DNA of 64,000 nt, from the NCBI GenBank assembly GCA_036245525.1, contig BTPG01000001.1, positions 217,189,621 to 217,253,620 of the forward strand, written 5' to 3'. This document shows positions 32,232 to 42,795 of the stretch, piece by piece. A model generated the notes under the pieces. That model saw nothing but the letters and a program-made list of their open reading frames with translations, made no database searches and was not told where the DNA came from. The position numbers and the translations under genes are program-made. Each line of letters starts with the position of its first letter. Positions within the stretch are counted from its first letter, which is position 1. The stretch is from Semisulcospira habei (taxonomy: Eukaryota > Mollusca > Gastropoda > Semisulcospiridae).

Positions 32232-33379
32232 CCACCCTGGCTGCTACCAGTTCCTGACATCTTGCTGGACTTGACCGCCCACAAGCAGGATTGTACCCCA
32301 CCAGTATATACCAACAGAGCCTCAATGAACTCCTTTCAATTTTTCCTGGCTATTGTCGTCTTTATACGGATGGGTCCATGTCTGAGGATGGGAGAATGGC
32401 TGCAGCTGCAGTGTCCTCTCGTCATCCTAGATGCCCATTTACGCTCCGGCTCCCTGACCATTCCTCTATTTTTAGTGCAGAACTGCAGGCGATTCTGCTG
32501 GCACTCAAGCATGCCTATCAGTCTAGGGAAAGGAACTTACTGATTCTGTTTGACTCTCTTTCTGGCCTGCAGGCCCTTCAGGGAGCGGGAACAGACCACC
32601 CACTGCTGGTGCAGATTAGAGAGCTCTATGCAGAATTGATGAAGGAATATTATGACATCATTTTTATTTGGGCCCCGGGCCATTTGGGCATCGAAGGCAA
32701 CAGAATCGCAGATTCTGCTGCCAACAGTGCCCGCATTGAACCTGTCCCTGATACACAGACTGTTTATAGTGATTTTAAACCTGTGATTAGAGCATACATA
32801 GCCCGCGAATGGCAGTCCGAGTGGGACAAAGAGGAAGGGAACAAGCTGTATGAAGCTCTTCCTACGGTGTGCGACAGTCTACCTTTTTGCTGCGGCAGCC
32901 GCCGTGAGAAGACTGTCCTTACTCGGCTCCACATCGGGCACACGTATGTTACGTACTCTTACTTACTTAAACAGGATGAGCGACCATGGTGTTTTGCCTG
33001 TGATGAGCAGTTTTCTGTTGGACACGTTTTGCTGTATTGTGCTGATCTAATTGACACGAGATATAAACACTTCACAGCAGACTCCTTGAAGATTTTGTTC
33101 CGGGATGTTTCCCCGGACAAAATCTTCAATTTCTTGAGAGAATGCAATATTTTTAACAGGATCTGAGCATTCATAGACTGTCAAGTTCTTTATTTTGCCC
33201 TTTTTGAAAGTCTGTAGACATTTCTTTTAAAGACTCGTGCGACATTTTAGCCTGACATATTTCTAAGATATATTTACATCTTGTCTTAAGACCTTGCTTT
33301 TAGTCTGGCTGACCAGCTTTTTACCCATCCCGCCGTAAGATGGCCTTAGTCGCCTGCTCGGCATTAAACCCAAATAACT
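32232..33379 (+). mobile_element. 5'-truncated LINE with RNase H domain
   Basis: Only the RNase H and C-terminal region plus 3' UTR remain. The 3' end is the same tail as at 32129-32231, and the insertion ends within the polymerase pseudogene of copy C (homology resumes at about 33380). LINEs with an RNase H after the RT include I, R1, LOA and Tad-type clades; I cannot choose among them without the RT. Confidence 0.7.
32291..33166 (+). pseudogene. LINE RNase H and zinc-knuckle end of ORF2
   Basis: An open frame of 291 codons. RNase H catalytic residues are visible as YTDGS (about residue 26), IFSAELQAILLAL (E near 65), LFDSLSGLQAL (D near 88) and HLGIEGNRIADSAA (D near 135). A C-terminal zinc knuckle, CFACDEQFSVGHVLLYC, follows. 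The apparent start codon is fortuitous; the frame is open further upstream to about 32240. The remainder of ORF2 is missing, so the piece is non-autonomous. Confidence 0.8.
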
Positions 33380-33989
33380 TTGACATGGAAAAAAGATGAC
33401 ACAACACTTGTGCCAAATTTAAATGATAAATTCAATTACGTTTATCACTATCGTCTACTGTAGTTTTACATCAGGCATGGTCTAATACTTTAGAAAGTTC
33501 ACAGAGGCATAATTCAATTCAAATCAAAGCTTTGATCAGTGTGCTTTATGAAATTTTACTTAATAAAAAAACACCCATTATCGTGCAAGGGACAGTAGCC
33601 CTGCATTTGAAAAAGACTTTTAAAAGCTTATAAACAATGCCTGCTTTGGAAAGACAATGGAAAATCCTCATCACTGCAAAGATGTGAAATTAGTCACAAC
33701 TGAATCAGGTGCAATAAAACTTACAGGCAAGCCACAATACACAAGGTATAAAGATTTTCAACAGTCACTGTATGTGGTGACACTCCAAAAAGTTTGTTGA
33801 TCTCAACAAGCCAGTATTCACTGGTATGGCAATACTTTAACTGTCAAAGCTGTTGATGCTTGAATTCTACTATGATTACTTTAAACTGAAGTATCCTGAC
33901 TGTCGAATGATATACACTGATACAGACTCTATGATCATAGATGTGCCTACTGAAGACTTTTATGAAGACATGAAAACAGAGCTAGAGCA

Positions 33990-34034
33990 CTATGACACGT
34001 CTGATTATCCTAAGGATAATCAGACGTGTCATAG
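33990..34034. repeat. Near-perfect 45-base palindrome
   Basis: Two 22-base arms (33990-34011 and 34013-34034) are exact inverse complements around a single A. The left arm is ancestral polymerase coding sequence (YDTSDYPK); the right arm replaces the codons that follow in copies A and B. This is the signature of a snap-back or template-switch copying event. Confidence 0.85.
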
Positions 34035-34147
34035 CACTATACAGCACACAAAACATGAAAGTGCCTGGGAAGTGTAAAGACGAACTGAATGGAGTGCCAA
34101 TATTTGAGTATGTGGACTGAGGTCAAAAATGTTACATGCTACACCAG

Positions 34148-35422
34148 GGGCCGGATGCTTAACAGCGTTCTAAATTAAAAGCATTTTAAAGTTAAAATCG
34201 TTTTAGTTAACAGAGGTTTTAAAACACTTTTAAAACTGATGCACGACACGTTTCTACAAAAGGTTAACAATGTTTTAGCTAAAAATTGTCTATCGCACTA
34301 CCTCACCGATATATAAATAGACTGATAGGGGGTTTCTTGAATAGTTCATTCACAGTAAAGATTTATGATCACTATTATGGAGAGAAAATCCCAATGAAAA
34401 AAGAAACATGATTAGCAAAGACAATCAAACCACAATTGAGTAATATTTAGGCCTGTTCAGAATATAATTATGCAGAAACAATTACACAATTTGCAACTTA
34501 TTTTTTCTGATAATGGGGATGTAACTGCAGGTATGACGTGAAACAATAGCTGACGAACTGAAAGTTCATAATAAAAAGAACTAACACCTATAAGATTGAC
34601 GTTAATTAACTTTATTGCGTCACTCGTCAGTTCTATTCCCGCCAAGATGGCTGCTCCAAGTCCAGTGGAGACTATTTCCACACACCAAAATTAAAAAGAA
34701 AACAACAATTTTTTCTCAGCAGAGGGAACAGTCCTGCTGAAGGAATATGGAAATACTTAAAGGCGTGCAGCACAATAACAACAAACAAACAAGAAAAAAA
34801 CAAAACGGAAAAGCTGTGGCTCGAACCACTCCAGTCGTGGTTTCAAAAGTGACATTTTTTACCGAGAGTCTTACTGACTGCACTATTGAGGCATTGATGG
34901 CAATCGAGCGGATTATAATTATATACAAAGTCAGGTTGTGTTATGCCGGCTGACCTCCACCGATCTCTCCGACAATATTTCAGTTCCCAATGCTTTTCAG
35001 CCCTTCTCAGTAAATCTCAAATGCTAAAACCGATGTTGTTCGTCTGAAAGGATGCAGTGATCTCTCTTTTCTTCACTGATGTTGTCGAAATCAATGAAGC
35101 AGCTGATAAAAAATGGCGACCATTCAGCGTCCATTCAATTTTAAAAGCGTTTTAGCGCGTTTACAATAGCTCCGAGCACTTCTAAAGTTACAAGCGAAAA
35201 TCGTCGCTAAAACAGTGTTAAACGTTCCGTGCATCGCATCTAAGCGTGCTAAGCACGATTTTTTAAAACGATTTTTAATTTTCACTTTTAAAACTGTTTT
35301 ACAATTTAGAAGTCTGTCGTGCATCGCATCAAAGTGCGCTAAACACGATTTTTACAAAACGTTTGTAAATTTTCACTTTTAACAGTGTTTTAAGAGTTAG
35401 AAGGCTGTCAAGCATCCGGTCC
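34148..35422. mobile_element. 1.3-kb TIR element inserted in polymerase copy C
   Basis: Ends are GGGCCGGATGCTTAACAGCG and, read inward from the right, GGACCGGATGCTTGACAGCC, with continuing looser similarity. CAG flanks both sides (34145-34147 and 35423-35425). The polymerase sequence is continuous without it. Subterminal repeats of ~115 bases (GTGCATCGCATC, GCTAA.CACGATTTTT) occur near 35232 and 35322. A 3-bp duplication and GGGCCGG ends suggest a PIF/Harbinger-like MITE, but no transposase is present. Confidence 0.65.
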
Positions 35423-35776
35423 CAGAAAGGCTGAAACAAAAGGTATTAAAACAACAGCGATAAAAATAAAGATATTCGTCATGAACACTATAAGCAAGTT
35501 TTAGATGGAAAACTAATGCCTGATTGTCCAAAGAATACAATGAGGTCGAATAAACATAATATTGAAATGATCACTACACATCAGAAGTCACTTGCCATTG
35601 GTGACACAAAAGAAGTGTTTCACAGTAAGTAAAAGGCTTATGCACCTGGGCACTACCAGCTTAAGTTATCTAAAGAAATATTTGATGAATTATTTGATGA
35701 ACTGATTGATGAATTAGTTAACAAGAAAGGCAAAGCCATTATGGCTCACATGTATGATCAATTTACATATGTGTGA

Positions 35777-36905
35777 TCTTTGTGACAAGGCCTGGCTTCT
35801 GCAGCAACAAAATCCATGAAAATGTAAGCATTTTTCACACATCTGTCACCCCCCCCCCCCCCCGCCCCCCGGTGACCCTTGACCTTTGTGATGAGTCGAC
35901 TAAATTAGTATGCATAGGAAGGTCTTATCATCACCAATCCTTGTACCAAATTTGGTTGAAAAATTTCCAAACATTTGGGAATACCTACAATTTTATCAAA
36001 ATTCAGCATTTTACACACATTTGCCAGCCTCTTGTGACCCTTGACCTTTCCAAGGGGTCATCCTAATTAGTATGCTTAGATAGGTCTTACTACCAGGTAT
36101 CTCTGTACCAAATTTGGGTTTTAAGTTGTGAATAGTATTTGAGAAAAAAAACATCTTTTGTCAAAATATGGATATTTTAGACCTATTTCCTGAGCTCTCA
36201 TGACCCTTGACCTTTCTGAGGGATCAACCAAATCAGTGTGCATAAAACGGCCTTCCCATCAGTTATGTCTGTAGCAAGTTTGGGTTTAAAGTTGTGAATA
36301 GTATTTGAGAAAAAACATCTTTTGTCAAAATATGGCTATTTTGGACCTATTTCCTGAGCCCTTGTGACCCTTGGCCTTTCTGAGGGGTGATCCAAATTAG
36401 TATTCATGGATAGGTCTTCCCATCAGGTATCTCTGTACCAAGTATGGGTTTGAAGTTATGAATAGTATTTGAGAAAAAACATCTTTTGTCAAAATATGGC
36501 TATTTTTCACCATTTTTTTCCTGAGCTCTTGTGACCCTTGACCTTTCCAAGGGATCAACCAAATTAGTACGTATAAAAAGGTCTTACCATCATGTATCTT
36601 TGTGCCAAGTTTGGGTTTGAAGTTGTGAATAGTATTTGAGAAAAAATAAATTATGTCAAAATATAGCTATTTTTTACTTATTTCCTGATCCTCTGTGACC
36701 TTGACTTTGCGAGAGGTCCCTGAAATTGGTATGTTTAGAAAGGTCTTACCACTAAGTATCATTGGGCCAAGTTTGAAGAATGTGGCTTGAATAGTCCCTG
36801 AGAAAATGCCAACGTTAATATTTACCATGGACGACAGCGGGCTGACGGACGACAGACGACGGACGGAAGACCATTGGCCCAAAACATAGACTCACTTGTG
36901 CCTGG
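35777..36905 (-). repeat. 164-bp tandem-repeat element, inverse orientation
   Basis: Six units recur with TGACCCTTGACCTTTC-like cores at about 35872, 36036, 36200, 36364, 36531 and 36695, a strikingly even 164-167-base period. Each unit also has AATAGTATTTGAGAAAAA and AGGTCTTACCATCA-like blocks. The end near 36840-36905 matches the hairpin-bearing start of the elements at 10.7 and 11.8 kb. A C-run lies at 35848-35863. It separates the polymerase and integrase remnants of copy C. Confidence 0.75.
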
Positions 36906-36948
36906 CACATGAGTCAAAATGAGTAACAGTGTCTGTTGAAATAATCTA

Positions 36949-37865
36949 TTATTTTTGTCTGACAAATGCCCTCTGAGGGGCAGGTTCATATAAATAATTA
37001 ATAAATGTGTTATGAGGAACTTTTTTTTTTTTTACATTGTGAGCAGATGTAGTCAGTTGGATTATTATTATTACTGGATCAATTGCTTTACATTTCACAT
37101 CTTTTTCTGCCTTACCAGGTTGATACAGATATCTTACCTGTTTTGTAAACAAACTTGTGTCGGGCGCAAGCAGGGTTTTTAGCCCCGGCATTGTTGGCAT
37201 TGTTTTTAGTTTAATAGGAACAACAGGTTTCAGATGTCCCTTGTTATTTATTGCTTTTACCACAGATGGTAATCTCTTAACCCATTCAGTGTCTTGTGTG
37301 TCATGCATGAGTTCATAGAATACTGATAACTGAAAAGTCTCTCTGATAATTGTTTGTTAAAGTTTTCAACAATTGCCTGTGACCTGTGGATGCCTGGTAT
37401 GCCAAGCCTAACCAATACACTGTGCTTAGCAAATAAATGATTAACTGCACCTTTCAATTCACTTCCATCGTCAACTTGCACAAGCCTAGGATATTTCAGA
37501 GGACCATGGCTACAATACTAGCATTTTTTTCAGTTAGAGGTTCTGAATCCTTATACATTGACGCAATGTCAACAACAGCCAGTGCATACTTGTATTGCTT
37601 TTTTCCTTATAATATCATACGGAAGAAACAAGAGATCCATTTGGTGCGTATTATTAGGGGTGGTGTTTTCAAAGTGTGGTCTTATTATGTCTTGAAGCAG
37701 GCAAATATATCTGCCAAATAGCTTGCCCCTGTAGCCACTGTTTTACTTGATTGATCATAATGGCACCACCTACAGCAGCAGACAATTTTTCTATTGCAGT
37801 TTTTCCTTTCCAGTAGCCAATTGGGGAGTAATATATTTTTGTCAGCAGTGCCTGTCATTTCATCT
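36949..37865 (-). pseudogene. rve integrase, copy C
   Basis: It matches the integrase of copies A and B with several frameshifts: QVDDGSELKGAVN near 37481, SQAIVENFNKQLSE near 37380, HDTQDTEWVKRLP near 37300 and APDTSLFTKQVRYLYQPG near 37150. The first catalytic region (HQMDLL...) at about 37640 is out of frame. A (T)n expansion lies at 37021-37035. Confidence 0.75.
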
Positions 37866-37879
37866 AGCAAGAAAAACTC

Positions 37880-38256
37880 CTGTGAAATAAACAAATGTCA
37901 TTTCTACTAGAACAAACATTATTTCTCCATTTCTTTGTTGTTGGCTCAGCTGGTAGTAGTCACTAAGTTTCGGTTGCAGTATGGTCATGTCTTTACCAGT
38001 AACAAGGTAGTATTCTTTGATAGTGTCAGCAACATTTGAAAATGTATGCTTTATCATGACCTTCTAATCTAAGTTTTTCATTGATGAAATCAAGTCTTTT
38101 TATTCTTTTTTTCTCATAAATTGTTCAGCTTGGGTCAGTTTTTCAGATGCTTTTGCACTCTCTTGTCTATTCATTTTGGAAAAGATATAATTTGATCCAC
38201 TGAAAGCAAATGTGTTAACAACAGCTCTGCCAACAATAACAGCCAATGTTGCCATA
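37880..38256 (-). pseudogene. MATLA membrane/coiled-coil gene, copy C
   Basis: The N-terminal MATLAVI segment starts at 38256, followed by FSGSNYIFSK and FINEKLRLEGH in a changed frame, then KLSDYYQLSQQQRNGEI and VYFTGVFLAR. Small deletions and frameshifts around 38045-38170 disrupt it. Confidence 0.65.
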
Positions 38257-38263
38257 TTTTTAT

Positions 38264-38494
38264 TTAGATAAATACATTTTCTGGAATAATTCCTTGCTTG
38301 ACAAGAAAGTCTTTTGTCGCAATTGATGCTGTGACAACCCCAACTAGCTTAGCATTGTCCTCAAAATCTAGTTGACCAAGGTTAGCAGGTCGCATTTTGA
38401 TAAGACTCCGTCCTAGCATAGTGTAGGTGACTGCAAGTCCACTTAGAACAGCAGAGTGATAGACAAGGTTCATAATGTTTTTTGTGTCGCTCAT
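38264..38494 (-). CDS. Small conserved membrane protein (MNDTK gene), copy C
   Basis: An open 76-codon gene starting MSDTKNIMNLVYHSAVLSG and ending VKQGIIPENVFI, colinear with 23912-24142 and 47788-48018. It survives open inside an otherwise decayed element. The hydrophobic segments and the polar ANLGQLDFEDNAK centre are conserved. Confidence 0.6.
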   Translation of the reverse strand: MSDTKNIMNLVYHSAVLSGLAVTYTMLGRSLIKMRPANLGQLDFEDNAKLVGVVTASIATKDFLVKQGIIPENVFI

Positions 38495-38529
38495 TTTCTT
38501 ATGCCACAAAAATTAAAATAATAATTTAT

Positions 38530-38922
38530 TCACTGCAAGTAAAAGTAAAAGCTTTTGGTGTTGTTGCAAATGTGGGGGCTTCTTGCTTGGCTTTTTGTGT
38601 TTCTGTTTTTTTGGACACTGATTGGGTTTGTGGCTTGTATTTTTTCCATAGCTTGTAACCTACATAGCCAAATCCCACAACAAATCTGCCAATAAAATAT
38701 TTTGTTATTTCAGGTTTAGGCTGTTGGGTGACAGGCTCAGTTGTTAGTCTCTCACTTTATTGTGGTGGTGGCACTGTTGACGGTGGTGATGATTCAGTTA
38801 CATGTAATGACTGTAGTTGCAACTTTTTTTGTTTGTTCCACTCCGCTATCTTTTTCCTGCTTCAACTCTCCCCTGACTCTTGGGTTTTGTTACTGTCATG
38901 ATTGTCTGGCTGTCCTCCATTT
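38530..38922 (-). pseudogene. Pro-rich membrane protein gene, copy C
   Basis: The start MEDSQTIMTVTKPKSQGRVE at 38922 is followed by a frameshift in the basic motif. Remnants of the Pro/Ser linker, the membrane segment (KYFIGRFVVGFGYVGY-like, about 38700-38640) and the basic tail remain. Confidence 0.6.
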
Positions 38923-39373
38923 TCTTCTGCTACAAAATTTATTTTAGAAAAATCAACATGACTCCCAGTGATTAATAATGTGACAGCGGGAGCCAGGTAA
39001 TTTCCAAACTTGTAAAACATAAGGCATGCTAATTTGCCAGTTGAACTTGAAACAATAGGGTTGCTTTCAAGATCATGTGATAGACTGTCAGTGTCCACTG
39101 GCAAGAAGTGACTAACTGTTTTTGTGTACAGACACACAAGAGATTGACTTAAGTCACAGGTTATTAGCAAACTAATGTAATTTTCATACTTAGTGTGTAG
39201 TTTAATTACCTCCTCAGTGGGGAGTGATTTTAATTTCTTCTGTTGTATATTGTTTCCCAAGATATGCTTTTGATTTCCCAGAAACTACAACAGAGAGAAG
39301 ACTTCTTTAATTGACTCTAATTGTTTGTTTTCTACAGCACAGATATTACTCAGAAGAAGTTTGTCTTGATTCA
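38862..39373 (-). pseudogene. MNxDE gene, copy C
   Basis: The start MNQDKLLLSNICAVENKQ at 39373 shifts frame near 39260. From there the frame is open to 38862 with KYENYISLLITCDLSQSL, SHFLPVDTDSLSHDLESNP and LAPAVTLLITGSH. It overlaps the Pro-rich gene as in copy A. Confidence 0.65.
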
Positions 39374-39407
39374 TTTTATAATATAAAAAATAAAATGAAT
39401 TAATAAT

Positions 39408-39434
39408 TCTAGAATTCTCTTTATGTTAATTAAC
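39408..39434 (-). repeat. Possible terminal repeat of copy C
   Basis: Read inward from 39434 the bases AGTTAATTAACATAAAGAGA then CTAG have the same start and CTAG spacing as the ends of A and B, but the match is weak and the CATGATTTTGCTTGATAACA part is missing. Confidence 0.3.
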
Positions 39435-40690
39435 TGTGACAAAAATGGAAAAATGGCAAAAGTCTGCTTGTGGCCTTTTCCCACTCACTCTCACAGAAGA
39501 AGATGCAACCCAGGTTTTGCACACAATTCATCTCCTATGGTGGAGATTATAAACCAGGGGGTTGTGCGTGCAATTCCCCTTTCATGTGAGAGCCTTTGTG
39601 GTGCGGTCTGGCCACTGGTCACTACACTGAAGGAAAGAACGGAAGTGCCTAGAGGTGATTCGAACTATGGCACAAGCATAGGGAGGTAGTTTTGTGTATA
39701 ACTATTTATCTCTATGCTCAGACCCATGGCCAAACTACTAAGTCATTCACAGACACAAGCGAAGCCACAACAATTTATGTACTTAACTGATGACAGGCGA
39801 AGTCTGCTGGCTAGCTGAAGGACTTGGGTGTATTGGTTTTTCAGAATATACTTATGTTGTTGGCAGTCAACTGCAGTCAACTGCACAGGTGTTACAAGTT
39901 AACTAACGTGTCAAATGCATTGGCCAGCCCCCTTGTCCCCCTGCCGGGATAATACCAGCCTATTTAAAACAAACACATTAATAAAAGCTTTCAAAGGCCT
40001 CTCAGTCCTCTCAGTAAATAGCGTGCTTTTGAAAACCGAGGGCGTGCGACACTGAATAGAGAGCCACTTTGAGCTGTGTGAGCTTTGTTTGCTTTAGACC
40101 TGTGAGAACTTTTGATCGCCTCTCTGGGGCTTTTTAGTGCCACATGCTGTAGATCAGTTATATGCACAGGCCTGTCAAGTTATGACGTGTCATTCGGGGC
40201 ATGGGAATGTTGGATCACACTAGTCATTCAATCTCTTTTAAGACCTATTTTAATAAAACAACCTCATTATTAGAAAAAGATACATATTTTGCCCTTGTAT
40301 TGTGAGACTAGCGGCCTGCGTGTTAGTTTTACCGCTTGGGTTGACACACCTCATGACCCTCCATAATGTACATGACCCTCCATGACGCACATAACACATA
40401 TACGTTGTGGTTTGAGTTGAGGCAGCTTTTTTTTTTTTTTTAGAGTTGCGTGTGTTGATGTTTAAAATAACTTTGTTTTAGGTCACTGGTGATAATGGGA
40501 GGAGTGGTTTGTGGTCCTTACTTTCTCTATCTCTGAGTGTAGCAGCTTTGACCCCTGCTTTCCATTATTGTCAATGCCTCGTTTCCATGTCAGTGTTTTC
40601 TGTTTTTGTCAGCACACATAATACAATGTAAATGATGTGGTTTTTGTTTTTGCTCTGTGACAACTGCATTTTGTTCAGGATTGGTTTAAT
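39435..40690. other. No gene recognised
   Basis: Ordinary-looking intergenic DNA. No repeats shared with the rest of the window were noticed. Confidence 0.4.
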
Positions 40691-40850
40691 TTACTAAAGT
40701 ACATTGTGTGAATGAATGCACGTGATTCACATGAGAATGCTTGTTGCTTTCAGTTAGCGGCGATACTTTGAACCAATTTTTAATTGTGATAAAGTGTCCA
40801 TCTAATGCGCTGAGTGAAAAGTGATTATTATTGTTATCGTTTATTACGTT
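40691..40850 (+). repeat. SINE-like repeat, partial copy
   Basis: About 130 bases match 6305-6435: GTGTGAATGAATGCACGTGA, GAGAATGCTTGTTG, TTTGAACC, AATTGTGATAAAGTG and ATCTAATGCGC, then a degenerate (TTA)-type tail. Confidence 0.65.
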
Positions 40851-42685
40851 ACAGGCCTTGTTGGTCAGTATACAAATTTATTTTACACCGCTGCCACGTG
40901 TACAGCTTTAATGTAAAGCAGTGTACCTGAGGTACAGCATCCTAAAAAGTATACGATAGTGAACACTTCAGCGTTAATGTCTTAAAATAATGGGAAACTT
41001 AAGTCATAAAGTTATAAAATTGTGAAATTAAACAATTTTTGCTCTTCTTCTCATTTGTACACAGTTCCTTCTGTTATGCCCAAGATGCAGTAGAAAACCT
41101 CTGATACATGTGCCTGTACTCGCATGGATTGTGGCAAGAAGGGTAGAAAAGTCTCAGTTTAGGTAAGACAACACTGATAACCCGTTGTATCTACAAACTT
41201 TAGCAATGAAAGCCTGCTATGGAGCAGATCGCTTTAAACTCGCTCATACAACTGGCCTATGAACTCGCGCATCGGCACAGAAAGGAGTGTCCACAGGCAA
41301 AGGTTGACACAAGAATACTGTGAAGTCACATCTGCCTGAAGTATGTGACGAGATAAAATGAATATCAAAATACATACATGTAGTTCATTCTCAACCAGTA
41401 GAAAAATCAGGACAAAACACACAGAGAAATAAAATCTGAAATGCACATACATACTGAAGTAAAGTATACCTTCAGATTGTAAAATACAATAGGTCAGAGG
41501 TTGATAATTACCTTTCGTTCTGTTTTCCTGAATAGTGCATGGTTCTAAAGATATCTGAACATATAGGCAACAGGCTTATGTGCGACAACCGCTACCTAAA
41601 GAGAATCATTATGGCCGTGACTCTGTCGTCACCCCCTCCACCACCATACACCCCGCTGCGTTCCAGCCACAAGTCACGTAGTCAAGCTTGGCAAGAGTGA
41701 CATATAGTGCTTACAAAAAGGAGGGGTTAGTGAAATTTGGGCTAGATTTGTAATGAATTTTCAAAATTGGTATAGCTTATATAAAACAAATTTTGCTTTC
41801 TTTTTACTTTTGTTCATAACGTGACATTTTTCTTAAAATTACCCACATCTGGCACTGCCATTTTGGCCCTCTAACCAGAAAATGTTGTTACAATGTACAC
41901 CAATGGCATGGCTAATCAATGACCTAACTCGGGCTATCGTTACAATTTAAAACTGTCCGTCATCGAGACAGACAGCAAAACAAAAAAATCTGTCTCAAGT
42001 GCTTCACCGTCTATCACATATATTGTAAACAATATCTAGATAAGTACATCAGCACTGGTGGCAAAGCTGCACATATACACCAACCAGAGTACAACAACAT
42101 GGGCTGGGTGGGATGCAGTATGGTGGGATGAAGTTCATGTCATCACGCCCTCTGTGTTTCTAAACGAATGGATGTTTCTTCCTTTTTTAAAAAGATTTCT
42201 TTCATACCTTTTGTCTACAAGATACAGAGAATTTTCAGTTAATGGAAAGCATGTAACTCATCACTATTTTCACCTTTTCGTCACTCAACTTATCATGTTC
42301 TCACAACAGGAGGTTACCAAAAAACTCAAACATGTATATTAACTGACAGGGCTACAAGAAAATGTCTTCTTTTTCACTTTTGAAACAGTCAGAAACACAT
42401 GATTTGCTGCTGGTGTAACTTTAGCAGCAAATCCATCACTTTCGGAAACGTTGGTCACTAATCTATACAATATGTGTATACAGGTCTTTGGTCAATGCCT
42501 GATGTTGCTTCATCCTGCTTCGCTTTTTTTTTTTTTCTCCTCAGTTGGCATTTAGTTTCGATGACACAATCACTTCACACAGAACATTACTATAAGTATG
42601 CAACACACTGGCCACATGTGGCAACATGTTGTAACTTTAGTTTACAAGTAATGTTCAATTGCCCTAGCTTAAAGTAATCTGTAGT
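40851..42685. other. No gene recognised
   Basis: No coding or repeat structure noticed beyond a (T)n run at 42523-42537. Confidence 0.4.
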
Positions 42686-42795
42686 AACATAAAAAAGAAA
42701 GAAAAACAAAGTATGCAGCTTTCAAACAAAAACAAAAAAGGCTGGCATCATAGGAATGTTGCATAGAAATTCCCGACACTACACTCTCGCCACAC
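42686..42795 (+). repeat. Dispersed repeat, copy 1
   Basis: The block AGTATGCAGCTTTCAAACAA ... TAGAAATTCCCGACACTAC matches 45105-45180. The remainder to 43043 keeps an open frame but looks like noise. Confidence 0.55.

Larger units (their letters stand above)
33380..35776 (+). pseudogene. DNA polymerase B, 3' part, copy C
   Basis: In broken frames it matches the polymerase from the KKEDTKLVPNLN region to the end: motif B (NACFGKTMEN, about 33630), motif C (YTDTDSM, about 33913-33933), EDFYEDMKTE, and, after the insertion 34148-35422, the C-terminal MPDCPKNTMRSNKHN and GHYQLKLSKE. The stop at 35774-35776 lies later than in copies A and B. Many stops and frameshifts. Confidence 0.75.
33380..39434 (-). 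mobile_element. Polinton/Maverick-type element, copy C (decayed partial)
   Basis: This remnant holds the polymerase 3' half (+), integrase (-), MATLA gene (-), small membrane gene (-), Pro-rich gene (-) and MNxDE gene (-), then a possible terminal repeat at 39408-39434. The order from the repeat inward equals copy B. It is interrupted by a TIR element (34148-35422) and a 164-bp repeat element (35777-36905). The left side is cut by the LINE. Confidence 0.75.

Noticed and set aside
35777..36905. Even spacing of repeats taken as a possible CRISPR array
   Set aside because: Units are 164 bases, similar along their whole length, with no short repeat/variable spacer pattern, in eukaryotic DNA.
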